A stretch of 41,708 nucleotides of DNA, from contig CABUWK010000016.1 of NCBI GenBank assembly GCA_902495325.1, positions 1 through 41,708 on the forward strand. Direction: 5' to 3'. The notes under the pieces were generated by a model, which had not been told where the DNA came from, made no database searches, and saw only the letters and a list, made by a program, of their open reading frames with translations. This document shows positions 1-7,879 of the stretch, in pieces (position 1 is the first letter of the stretch; each line of letters begins with the position of its first letter). The stretch comes from an uncultured Acidiphilium sp. GTDB lineage: Bacteria > Bacillota > Clostridia > Christensenellales > Borkfalkiaceae. Position numbers and translations under genes: made by a program.

Positions 1-45
1 CAACCGATAGCCGCACTTTTGTGTTTGATATTGTTTCCTTTAGGA

Positions 46-1833
46 TCAGTCGAGAATCGCTTTGATCCTGCGGACGCCCGCCGAGGACGCTTCCTCTTTC
101 ACGATTTTAAAGTGATGAAGTTCGCCCGTCGTTTTTGCGTGAGGTCCGCCGCAGATCTCTTTGCTGTATTTCCCCATGGTGTAAACTTTTACTTTCTCGC
201 CGTACTTGCTGGTGAAAATACCGACGGCGCCCTGTTCTTTGGCTTCTTCCACCGTCATTTCTTCGAGCGTTACGGGAACGTTCGCCGCGATGGCTTCGTT
301 TACCCGGTCTTCCACGCGTTTCAGTTCTTCCGCCGTCAGTTTTCTCGGGAAGTTAAAGTCGAAGCGAAGCCTTTCCACCGTGATGTTGGAACCTCTCTGA
401 TTGATCCCGTCGTCTCCGAGAACGGATTTCAGAGCCGCGTTCAGAAGGTGAGTTGCGGTGTGCAGGCGAGCCGTCGTTTCGTTCTGTTCGGCAAGACCGC
501 CCTTGAATTTCTGATCGCTGCCGATCTTCGATTTTTCGATGTGAACTTTTTCGGCTTCCTTATAGCCTTCTTTGTCGACCGTAAATCCCTGCTCTTTGGC
601 GAGTTCTTCGGTGATCTCGAGGGGGAAACCGAAGGTATCGTACAGACGGAACGCCGTTTTCCCGGGGAACAGGTTGCCCTGCAGGTGAGAAACGACTTTA
701 TTGAATTCTCTCAGACCGTCCGAAAGGGTCCTGGAGAATTTTTCTTCTTCTTTATTGAGTTCGTCGTAGATCTTCTGTTCGTTCTGTTTGATCTCTTCGT
801 AGGCGTTCTTATATTTTTCCACGTAGGTCGCCGCGATCTTCGCAAGGCTGCCTTCGGGAAGCCCGAGCGTTCTGCCGAAACGCACGGCGCGGCGGATCAG
901 TCTTCTTAAAACGTAACCCTGGTCGACGTTCGAGGGCACGATGCCTTTCTGATCGCCGATGAGGAAGGTCGCCGTTCTCACGTGGTCAAGAATGATGCGG
1001 AATGCCTTGGTGATCTCCGGGCTTTCGCCGTATTTCTTTCCGGTCAGCTCTTCGATCTTCGCCTTCGCCCCCGTAAACGGGTCGGTTTCGTAAACGGTTT
1101 CATAGCCGTTCGAAATACAGAGAACGCGTTCCAGCCCCATACCGGTATCCACGTTTTTCTGCTTTAATTTGCTGTAATGCCCGTTTTCGTCTTTGAAAAA
1201 CTCCATGAAAACGTTGTTCCAGATCTCGAGGTATTTCCCGCAATCGCAGGAAGGATCGCAACCGTCGTGACAGGGGGCAAATCCGCGGTCGATGAACATT
1301 TCCGTGTCCGGTCCGCAGGGTCCGGTCGTTCCGGCGATCCACCAGTTATTCTTTTTGGGAAGATAGAAGATCTTTTCCTTGGGGATGCCGCATTCTTCCC
1401 AAAGTTTTGCGCTTGTCTCGTCGCGCGGGGCGTCGTCGTCCCCGGCGAACACGGTAACGGCAAGCTCGGAAACGGGAATGTCGAGATAATCTTTTCCCGT
1501 TAAAAATTCATAGCTCCAGGGAATGGCGCTTTCTTTGAAGTAATCGCCGAGAGACCAGTTGCCGAGCATTTCGAAAAACGTAAGGTGAGAGGCGTCTCCC
1601 ACTTCTTCGATATCGCCCGTGCGGACGCATTTCTGAACGTCGGTCAGCCTTGTGCCTTCGGGGTGCTTTTCACCGAGAAGGTAAGGAACCAACGGGTGCA
1701 TGCCCGCCGTGGTGAAGAGAACGGACGGGTCGTTTTCGGGGATCAGGCTTGCCGACGGGATGATTTTATGTCCTTTGGAAGCAAAAAAATCAAGATAGAG
1801 TTGTCTGAGCGATTCGCTCGTAAGTTTTTTCAT
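46..1833 (-). CDS. alaS: Alanyl-tRNA synthetase, short form lacking the C-Ala domain
   Basis: Charges tRNA-Ala with alanine in the cytoplasm. In order, the 595-residue product shows the class II catalytic domain (motif 2 region with FFEMLGNWSLGDYF, then GTTGPCGPDTEMF), the helical tRNA-recognition domain, and the editing/SAD domain with zinc-type residues HTATH (H458, H462) and CGGPH (C561, H565). It stops right after the SAD domain, so the DHHA1/C-Ala domain of the usual ~875-residue enzyme is missing. Short AlaRS proteins of about 590 residues are a known subfamily. A Cys-rich stretch (PCHDGCDPSCDCG, about residues 187-199) may bind a metal (inference). I chose the ATG at 1833 because GGAG lies six bases upstream; a 34-codon in-frame extension has no supporting ribosome site. 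It has its own promoter behind cysS. Confidence 0.93.
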   Translation of the reverse strand: MKKLTSESLRQLYLDFFASKGHKIIPSASLIPENDPSVLFTTAGMHPLVPYLLGEKHPEGTRLTDVQKCVRTGDIEEVGDASHLTFFEMLGNWSLGDYFKESAIPWSYEFLTGKDYLDIPVSELAVTVFAGDDDAPRDETSAKLWEECGIPKEKIFYLPKKNNWWIAGTTGPCGPDTEMFIDRGFAPCHDGCDPSCDCGKYLEIWNNVFMEFFKDENGHYSKLKQKNVDTGMGLERVLCISNGYETVYETDPFTGAKAKIEELTGKKYGESPEITKAFRIILDHVRTATFLIGDQKGIVPSNVDQGYVLRRLIRRAVRFGRTLGLPEGSLAKIAATYVEKYKNAYEEIKQNEQKIYDELNKEEEKFSRTLSDGLREFNKVVSHLQGNLFPGKTAFRLYDTFGFPLEITEELAKEQGFTVDKEGYKEAEKVHIEKSKIGSDQKFKGGLAEQNETTARLHTATHLLNAALKSVLGDDGINQRGSNITVERLRFDFNFPRKLTAEELKRVEDRVNEAIAANVPVTLEEMTVEEAKEQGAVGIFTSKYGEKVKVYTMGKYSKEICGGPHAKTTGELHHFKIVKEEASSAGVRRIKAILD

Positions 1834-1958
1834 AATATTCTCCGTAAAAGCGGTTTTTCTTTTCGTTTGCCCCGGTGTGCGTTTCGGTACGATACCTTCG
1901 CGATACGATACCTCCGGCGATCGCGCGCGGCGCAAAACCGCCGACGCTATCTTATTAT

Positions 1959-1987
1959 ATTATAACCGCTCTTTTTTGTTTTGTAAA
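1959..1987 (-). promoter_or_regulatory. Sigma-A promoter of alaS
   Basis: Read on the minus strand, TTTACA (1982-1987) and TATAAT (1959-1964) are separated by exactly 17 bases. The predicted transcript has a leader of about 120 bases containing two GGTATCGTA repeats before the alaS start at 1833. This makes alaS transcribable independently of the T-box-controlled cys genes. Confidence 0.72.
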
Positions 1988-2095
1988 TCGTTTGGAAACC
2001 GTTTGCGGATATTTCCTCTTTTCGCGGCGGCGTTTTTTGACCTGCGACCCGCGGGAAAGGGGTTTTGTCGTCCGATCCGACGACAGACTTCTTCG

Positions 2096-3487
2096 TCAGG
2101 CTTTTTTTACCGTGACGCCCGTTTTCGAGATCATCACGTTGTAGCCGGCGTCCGTGATCTCCGCGCGGAGACGATCGGAAAGAGCGTAATCTTTTTCGGC
2201 GCGCGCCTTTTCGATCTGCTTTGCTTTTTCCGTGATTTCGGCGGGAATATCGGTTCCGTGCTTTTTGTCGTATGCGGCGATGAATTCGGCGGGGGCGGTT
2301 CGGAATAAACCGAGCAGGGAGTAAGTCTCGCGGATCTGCCAGAGCATTTTTCCCGCTTTTTCGGGGTCGGAACGGAGCTCCTGCCGAATGGTCTTAAAGT
2401 AACCGTATAAGTCGGACAGGGCGAGCGCAATGTTGAAATCGTCCGATAAAGCTTCGTCGAAATTATCGTTAATCGGCTTATAGCCGTCTTTCAGCAAAAC
2501 GCCTTCTTTTTCCGCCTCCGCGAAAACGGAATAAAATTCGTACAGGTGTTTTTCCGCTTCGGGGAACAGCTCCGGTGTGATATTGATGTCGTTGCGGTAG
2601 TTTGTGGACAGCAGGGCAAATTTGACCGCTTCGTTGGAGTATTCCTCGAGAAGGTCGGCAAGGAGCAGAGAATTGCCGAGCGATTTGCTCATTTTCTGTC
2701 CGTTCACTTTGATCAGACCGTTATGCACCCAGTATTTTACAAATTGTTTTCCGGTGAGAGCTTCCGTCTGCGCGATTTCGTTTTCGTGGTGGGGGAAGAT
2801 GAGATCCCTGCCGCCGCCGTGAAGGTCGATCTGATCGCCGAATGCTTTGCGATTCATTGCCGAACATTCGATATGCCAGCCCGGTCGACCTTTCCCCCAC
2901 GGAGAGTCCCAGCAGATCTCTCCCTCTTTCGCCGCTTTCCACAGCGCGAAATCGAGAGGATACCGTTTTTCTTCGTCGTTTTCCACACGCACGCCGTTCA
3001 GGGCGTCTTCTAAATTCCGGTGCGAAAGCCTGCCGTACGCGGGGAAGGATTCCACAGAGAAATAAACGCTTCCTCCGGGAACGGGATAGGCATGTCCCTT
3101 TTCGATGAGTTTCTGCACGAAGTCGATGATATTGTCGATGTTGTCCGTCGCCTTCAGCCAGATGTCGGGATCGTCCACGGCGAACCGTCTCATGACCTCG
3201 TCGATGCGTGTGATCATTTTTTTAGCGTAAACGTCGGCGGGGATCCCCGCCTCTTTCGCCTTGGCGATGATCTTGTCGTCCACGTCGGTATAATTTCTCG
3301 CGTAGGTCACGTCGTATCCCTGTTTCTTTAAGAATTTGCGGATGATGTCATAGATCAGCGCCTGATAGGCATGTCCTATGTGCGCGTCGCCCGAAACCGT
3401 GATGCCGCACGCATACATGTTTACCTTATTTCCGTGAAGGGGAATAAATTCTTCCTTTTTTCCCGATAGGGTGTTGTAAAGTTTCAT
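2096..3487 (-). CDS. cysS: Cysteinyl-tRNA synthetase
   Basis: Class I synthetase that attaches cysteine to tRNA-Cys. The 463-residue length is normal. The HIGH signature is at residues 36-39 and KMSKS at 265-269. The zinc ligands that select cysteine are visible as C27 (YACG), C208 (IECSAM) and the FPHHENEIAQ segment near residues 231-240. The ATG at 3487 is preceded by AAAGGAG at a good distance. It lies 66 bases behind cysE in the same direction, so both are probably carried by the T-box-controlled transcript: cysteine synthesis and cysteine charging together. No clear Rho-independent terminator follows; a GTCGTC/GACGAC hairpin just after the stop has no U-tract. Confidence 0.97.
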   Translation of the reverse strand: MKLYNTLSGKKEEFIPLHGNKVNMYACGITVSGDAHIGHAYQALIYDIIRKFLKKQGYDVTYARNYTDVDDKIIAKAKEAGIPADVYAKKMITRIDEVMRRFAVDDPDIWLKATDNIDNIIDFVQKLIEKGHAYPVPGGSVYFSVESFPAYGRLSHRNLEDALNGVRVENDEEKRYPLDFALWKAAKEGEICWDSPWGKGRPGWHIECSAMNRKAFGDQIDLHGGGRDLIFPHHENEIAQTEALTGKQFVKYWVHNGLIKVNGQKMSKSLGNSLLLADLLEEYSNEAVKFALLSTNYRNDINITPELFPEAEKHLYEFYSVFAEAEKEGVLLKDGYKPINDNFDEALSDDFNIALALSDLYGYFKTIRQELRSDPEKAGKMLWQIRETYSLLGLFRTAPAEFIAAYDKKHGTDIPAEITEKAKQIEKARAEKDYALSDRLRAEITDAGYNVMISKTGVTVKKA

Positions 3488-3553
3488 GGTCGCTCCTTTC
3501 CGATTGTTATGATTGTATTGTTTTTGAATGTTAATCGGCTTATAGACTGCTTT

Positions 3554-4222
3554 TTATTCTGCTACGTCTTCTTCGCTCCGCTTTTGCCCGCTCTGCGAGG
3601 CGGCGAGTTTCCGTTCAAGCTCGTCTACGCGGGCGCGGAGATGGCAGAGCTCCTCGAGAACGGGATCCGCCTTGCACGGGAGGAGATCGGCGGGCTTTTC
3701 GCCGTTGATCCTCACGACTCTCCCCGGGATCCCGACGACGGTCGCATGGGGCGGAATGTCTTTCAGAACGACGCTGCCGGCGCCGATCTTGGAAAACTCG
3801 CCCACGGTGATATTTCCGAGAACTTTCGCCCCCGAACTTACGATGCAACCCTCTTTGATCGTCGGGTGACGTTTATGGGTCTTGTCTTTGCCCGTTCCGC
3901 CGAGGGTCACGCACTGATAGATAACGACCCTTTTCTCCACGACGGCGGTTTCTCCGATCACGACGCCTTCGCCGTGATCGATAAATACTCCGCTTGCGAT
4001 TTTCGCGCCCGGATGGATCTCGATCCCGGTAAAAAACTTCGCCGTCTGGCTCAGCATTCTCGCGAAAAGTTTCCACCGGATCTTATAGAAAAATGCGGCG
4101 GCGCGATGCCAGGACAGGGCGTGCACACCCGAATAGGTAAGAAATATTTCGAATTTCGATCTCGCCGCGGGGTCGCATTCTTTTGCAAAGGCGATGTCCT
4201 CGCGCAATCTTTTAAAAAACAT
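3554..4222 (-). CDS. cysE: Serine O-acetyltransferase
   Basis: Transfers acetyl from acetyl-CoA to serine, giving O-acetylserine, the precursor for cysteine. The 222-residue protein has the N-terminal helical segment (FFKRLREDI, DPAARSKFE, then the YSGVHALSWHR helix). A left-handed beta-helix of hexapeptide repeats follows, with the catalytic HGEGVVIGETA segment and GGTGKDKTHKRHPTI. The C-terminal tail is charged and helix-prone. I start it at the ATG at 4222 because family members begin at this M-F-K-R-L-R-E-D position; the upstream in-frame ATG at 4264 would add 14 residues and has no better ribosome site. It is the first gene after the T-box leader and precedes cysS. Confidence 0.93.
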   Translation of the reverse strand: MFFKRLREDIAFAKECDPAARSKFEIFLTYSGVHALSWHRAAAFFYKIRWKLFARMLSQTAKFFTGIEIHPGAKIASGVFIDHGEGVVIGETAVVEKRVVIYQCVTLGGTGKDKTHKRHPTIKEGCIVSSGAKVLGNITVGEFSKIGAGSVVLKDIPPHATVVGIPGRVVRINGEKPADLLPCKADPVLEELCHLRARVDELERKLAASQSGQKRSEEDVAE

Positions 4223-4330
4223 ATATTTTCCCGATAGGCTTGGCTTTTGCCGTCGCCGATTCATTTATTTACGCGCGAAATCCTGTCCGACCGATCCGCC
4301 TGCGGCAGACGGCGAGGGGATCTCGCGAGA

Positions 4331-4374
4331 TAAAAAGCCGCCTTTCCTCGGGACGATCCCGATGAAAAGACGGC
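4331..4374 (-). terminator. Regulated terminator of the T-box leader
   Basis: On the minus strand GCCGTCTTT pairs with AAAGGCGGC around an inner hairpin CGGGAUCGUCCCG, and is followed by UUUUUA. The antiterminator alternative would use the T-box sequence immediately upstream (4385-4400) when uncharged tRNA-Cys is bound. Confidence 0.85.
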
Positions 4375-4574
4375 AAATAAACTTGCGTGGTTCCACTTTT
4401 CTTTTAAGCCGGAAGGCTTTCTCGTTTTCGCCGGTAACGGAGCGACCCGTGGGTGATTAACCCCTCTTGACACCGGAACGCACTTTCCGTTTCCATTCGT
4501 CGGGCTTTCACCTGCCGCCCGCTCTCTGCGCCATGAAAAACGTACTCTTTTCCGGAACGATTTGATTCAATTTT
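4331..4574 (-). promoter_or_regulatory. T-box riboswitch, cysteine specifier (UGC)
   Basis: Transcription-attenuating leader that senses uncharged tRNA-Cys and controls cysE-cysS. On the minus strand, Stem I is closed by CCGGAA pairing with UUCCGG, followed by an AGAGUA (K-turn/S-turn type) element. An upper CGUUU/AAACG helix then precedes a loop reading GAAAGUGCG, with specifier UGC at 4480-4482. The T-box sequence itself (AAGTGGAACCACGCA) lies at about 4385-4400. It is followed by a terminator with a 9-bp outer stem (4337-4345 with 4366-4374), an inner CGGGA/UCCCG stem and a U-run. The specifier agrees with the downstream gene functions. The exact 5' boundary is inferred from the promoter. 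Confidence 0.88.
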
Positions 4575-4578
4575 CTTT

Positions 4579-4607
4579 ATTTTACCACATCTGTCCGGAA
4601 AAAGCAA
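4579..4607 (-). promoter_or_regulatory. Sigma-A promoter of the cysE-cysS T-box transcript
   Basis: On the minus strand TTGCTT (4602-4607) and TAAAAT (4579-4584) are separated by 17 bases. The predicted start is near 4572, just before Stem I of the T-box, which supports both calls. Confidence 0.8.
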
Positions 4608-4705
4608 TGATTTTCGGGTCTCTGTTTTCGTTTTGTTCTTTTTCCGCGTTCACGCTGTATATTATGCGGAAAATTTGCTTTTTGATCCTTTTTTGCCGTA
4701 CGGAC

Positions 4706-6931
4706 TTAAAAGTTCGCCTCCGATTTTTCGGAAAATTCGAACTCAAGGCTTCCGTCGATCGTTTTTTCTTGCCCGTCGTGCCTGAAGATACAATGAAAAC
4801 CTTGATTTTTCACGGTTATCCCGATACGCCCGGATCGCCTTTGCCATTTTATAGAAATGCTTTTTCCGTTACGGCTATAGGATATTTCCGCGCGATCGAC
4901 GCCGTTAAAAAACGTCGGGATAATTTCCACGGTATCCGCCGATCTCACGGTAAGCCAGCCTATATAGCGATAAATCCATGCCAGAACGCCGCCCCAGAAA
5001 TGATGATTGAACGAGGGGATGCGTTCGATCCCGTCTTTTCGCGTCAATCTGCCGTTTACGCGTTCGTATTCTTCGAAACTTTCCCAAAGGGTGGTCGCGC
5101 CGCAATCGATAAGATAGCCGTAAGAGGGAAAACTCTTTTGCGTGATCAATTGAAAACACAGATCCCCGTTTCCCTTCTTCACGAGCGTGTCGAATAAATA
5201 TCGGTATCCGATCACGCCGACGCGGAAATGGTCGTTTTGCTTTCCGATCTCGTCAAGCAGCGTTTCATAGGCTTCCCGTTCTTCTTCGGCTTTAAAAATA
5301 TTCAGTTGCAAACACATGGCAAGCGCGGTCTGCGTTTTAACGGTCAATTGCCCGTTTTTGATATATTTTTTTCTGAAACTGTCTTTTAAACGTCTGCCGA
5401 ATCGTTCCGTATCTTCGGCGTTCCGACCGATCGCGAAAAACATTTCGGCTGTTTTCCGCGCGAGATCGATCATTGTGAGACTGTCGGTTACTTCCAAGGG
5501 GGTTTCATATGCCCATTCCGTATTCGTATACGTCTGACACCAGTCGCCAAGCCCTATATCCACAAGCCCGTCTTTATTCAGGCGGGTTTTGATATACGCG
5601 AAATATTTCCCGATCGCATCGGCGTTTTCTTCGACGATCTCTTTTTTTCCGTAAAAGCGGTATAACCGGTAGGGCAATTCGATCAGAACGCTATCCCAGG
5701 CGGGACCGTTTCCGAATTGGAATCCCCAGCCTGCCGTAGGAATGATCCCGGGCAGGGCGCCGTCGTTTCGTTGCGCTTTTCTGATACAAAACAGCCACTG
5801 CCTCAGGCTGTCGTATGCGTCGAACGTATACAACATTTGCTCTGCGGATAACGACGCGTCCGCCGTCCAGCCGTTCTTTTCGCGGTGAGGGCAATCGTAC
5901 GGATAATACATAAAATTGCTTTCGTCGCTGCGGAGCGTGATTTCGACCAGCTTGTTTATCGTTTCGTTATCGCAATCGAAATCGCATTTTTTCCCGATCG
6001 CGGAATGCGTCGGGATAAAAGTCAAAGTTTCTTTCGTCGCCTGTTCGTCCGTGATCCCGCGGATCTCCGCATAACGAAATCCGTGCCAGGTAAAACTCGG
6101 CTTATACTCCTGTATTCCTTCTTTAGCGACGTAAACGTCGTGTTGAACGTATTCGCGATCGCTCTTCTCAAACGATATGCTGCGCTGATCAACGCCGTTA
6201 TCGTCTATAACTTCGGCAAAATACAAGTCGAGTCTCTGACCCTTTTTCGCGTTTATTTTAAGGTGAGGAATCCCTGTATCGTTTACGCCGAAATCATAGA
6301 GATACCCTTTTTCGGTCTTCGTGACGGATACCGCCTTTCTTTCCGCATATTCTTCGATCGGCTGCGTTCTGTTTTTAACGATATCGCCCTTCGGCGGATC
6401 GACCGCTACGGGCTTATGAAAACCGACGACTGATACGCTTGTCAGAACGTCTTCGATCTCCAGGTTGGCGTCGTAACGTTCTCCGCAGCGGAAATCGTCG
6501 AACGTGATCGGAGAATCGACGACAAGGAAACCTTCGTCGCTCCCGATCGCTTTTTTACCGTTTGCCGTTAATTCCAACGAGAATTTCGGCGCCGAACGAT
6601 AGGTTGCCGTTTCGTTTTGCCAGATATCGAAATCGTTGTTGTCGATAAAACCGTTGCCGAGCAAAACGCAAAGCACGTTGTTCTTTTCCTTCAGCCTATC
6701 GGTCACGTCGTACGTATCGTAGAACACGACTTCGTCGGGGTTGCTCAGGTAGGGCGAAAATTTTCCGGTGTTGAGCTCTTTTCCGTTTAAGAATAAACGA
6801 TACAAACCGACCGCGGTGATTTTTATTTCGCTTTTGCCGCCGCACGGGGAGAAATCGAAAACGCGCTTGAAGAGAGGAGCGTTTACGTGTTTTTCTATTC
6901 TGTTAAATTCGTTGCTTTTCGCTAAAAACAT
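4706..6931 (-). CDS. GH78-type alpha-L-rhamnosidase, cytoplasmic
   Basis: Predicted to remove terminal alpha-L-rhamnose from imported oligosaccharides. The 741-residue protein has N-terminal beta-sandwich domains (carbohydrate-binding-like, with GLYRLFLNGKELNTG near 42-56), the (alpha/alpha)6 barrel and a C-terminal beta domain. The GH78 active-site block is visible: DCPHREKNGWTADAS (346-360), with acidic residues E351 and D358, and the general-base region GATTLWESFE with E617. There is no signal peptide or lipobox, so it should act inside the cell on products brought in by the ABC permeases of this locus. It is the last gene of the minus-strand glycan half, 124 bases behind the esterase gene. 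The upstream ribosome site is weak. Related unsaturated-sugar or other alpha-glycosidase activities within GH78 cannot be excluded. Confidence 0.82.
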   Translation of the reverse strand: MFLAKSNEFNRIEKHVNAPLFKRVFDFSPCGGKSEIKITAVGLYRLFLNGKELNTGKFSPYLSNPDEVVFYDTYDVTDRLKEKNNVLCVLLGNGFIDNNDFDIWQNETATYRSAPKFSLELTANGKKAIGSDEGFLVVDSPITFDDFRCGERYDANLEIEDVLTSVSVVGFHKPVAVDPPKGDIVKNRTQPIEEYAERKAVSVTKTEKGYLYDFGVNDTGIPHLKINAKKGQRLDLYFAEVIDDNGVDQRSISFEKSDREYVQHDVYVAKEGIQEYKPSFTWHGFRYAEIRGITDEQATKETLTFIPTHSAIGKKCDFDCDNETINKLVEITLRSDESNFMYYPYDCPHREKNGWTADASLSAEQMLYTFDAYDSLRQWLFCIRKAQRNDGALPGIIPTAGWGFQFGNGPAWDSVLIELPYRLYRFYGKKEIVEENADAIGKYFAYIKTRLNKDGLVDIGLGDWCQTYTNTEWAYETPLEVTDSLTMIDLARKTAEMFFAIGRNAEDTERFGRRLKDSFRKKYIKNGQLTVKTQTALAMCLQLNIFKAEEEREAYETLLDEIGKQNDHFRVGVIGYRYLFDTLVKKGNGDLCFQLITQKSFPSYGYLIDCGATTLWESFEEYERVNGRLTRKDGIERIPSFNHHFWGGVLAWIYRYIGWLTVRSADTVEIIPTFFNGVDRAEISYSRNGKSISIKWQRRSGRIGITVKNQGFHCIFRHDGQEKTIDGSLEFEFSEKSEANF

Positions 6932-7055
6932 AGGCTTTTTATTTTTTTCCGCAAATAAATGCCGGAACCGGACGTCCGGCTTTTCTTATGCGGTCATACG
7001 TTGCTTGGGCGGAGACCCCTGCGTTTTCAAAGCGATCCGGACGATCTCCCGGTCG

Positions 7056-7781
7056 CTATTTCGTGAGCATTGTTTTTACCAGTTCGTAAGCGAACAGATA
7101 GTGCATGTCGCTGTCGGGGTGGTTGAGTTTATTCGCGAGAAGTTCGGTCACGTTCACTCCGCAGTCGGACAGTTTTTTCCACAGCGAATAACAATCGCAC
7201 ACCGTAACCTTGTTTTCTTTCGCCGCAGAGATCCCCGCCTCGATATACTTGTCCAGAAGTCCGTTTTTCATTCTGGACGCAAAATCTTCGGCAAACCCTT
7301 TGAACGCCTCGACCTTAAGCTTGGGACTGACGTTATAGTTCATGGTATTCGGCGTCATATAAATACATTCCGCGCCGAACCGGTTGATTTCCGAAAAAAT
7401 ACGATCCAGGGCGGATCTGTATCCGGAAACGCCCTTTTCTCCGTCTCCGCTGTCGTTAAGACCGAAGCATACGACCACAAGATCCGGAGCGTACGACAAA
7501 ACGTCTCTTTCGAGGCGGTTCAACCCCGTGCGCGCGTTGCCGCCGCTGATGCCTGCGTTTATAACGGCGATCGGAACGGAAGGGTATAATTTGTTCAGTA
7601 TTTTCTTTACTTTTTCGCAATATGCCTGTCCGGGGAAAAAGTCCGTTTCCATTCCGCCCGGAACGGGTTCGTAACAATCGAAGCAGCCTTGCGTAACGCT
7701 GTCGCCCAGAAATGCCAGGGTGATCGGTTTTCTTGCGTACAGATCGCTTTGTTTTTCTTTGATTTTATCTACTATTTTCAT
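7056..7781 (-). CDS. SGNH/GDSL-family carbohydrate esterase
   Basis: A 241-residue cytoplasmic-type SGNH hydrolase, probably removing acetyl groups from glycan fragments. Block I GDSVT has the nucleophile S28. The oxyanion-type NAGISGGNA block lies at about 75-83 and the GLND block has N109. A C-terminal NHPDSDMH block near 220-227 should supply the His/Asp pair. No signal peptide is seen. It lies between the GH5-like lipoprotein and the GH78 gene in the same direction, consistent with deacetylation of a decorated glycan; the exact substrate is inference. The start at 7781 has AGAGG 9-12 bases upstream. That start region is duplicated directly upstream (see the repeat at 7776-7855). Confidence 0.82.
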   Translation of the reverse strand: MKIVDKIKEKQSDLYARKPITLAFLGDSVTQGCFDCYEPVPGGMETDFFPGQAYCEKVKKILNKLYPSVPIAVINAGISGGNARTGLNRLERDVLSYAPDLVVVCFGLNDSGDGEKGVSGYRSALDRIFSEINRFGAECIYMTPNTMNYNVSPKLKVEAFKGFAEDFASRMKNGLLDKYIEAGISAAKENKVTVCDCYSLWKKLSDCGVNVTELLANKLNHPDSDMHYLFAYELVKTMLTK

Positions 7782-7855
7782 GGTTTTATCCTCTTGCCGG
7801 CGAGTGCCGGATCTATTTCATGGTTTTATCCTTTTGCCGGCGAATGCCGGATCTA
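7776..7855. repeat. Two 40-bp tandem copies carrying a ribosome site and start codon
   Basis: Copies 7776-7815 and 7816-7855 differ at only about two positions. On the minus strand each copy contains a CCGGC/GCCGG hairpin, an AGG-rich ribosome site and ATG. The downstream copy gives the true start of the SGNH esterase at 7781. The upstream copy reads ATG AAA TAG, a two-codon open frame with its own ribosome site. A recent slippage duplication is the simplest explanation. Confidence 0.9.
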
Positions 7856-7879
7856 TGATGATTTATTGATCGGATCCCG

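Noticed and set aside
1834..1935. 34-codon N-terminal extension of alaS
   Set aside because: It runs into the leader, has no ribosome site, and the family begins at the ATG at 1833 preceded by GGAG.
4640..4705. Possible terminator of the GH78 gene (TTTTCCGC...GCGGAAAA)
   Set aside because: The stem is present but the minus-strand side is followed by A/G-rich sequence rather than a U-run, so termination there is not supported.
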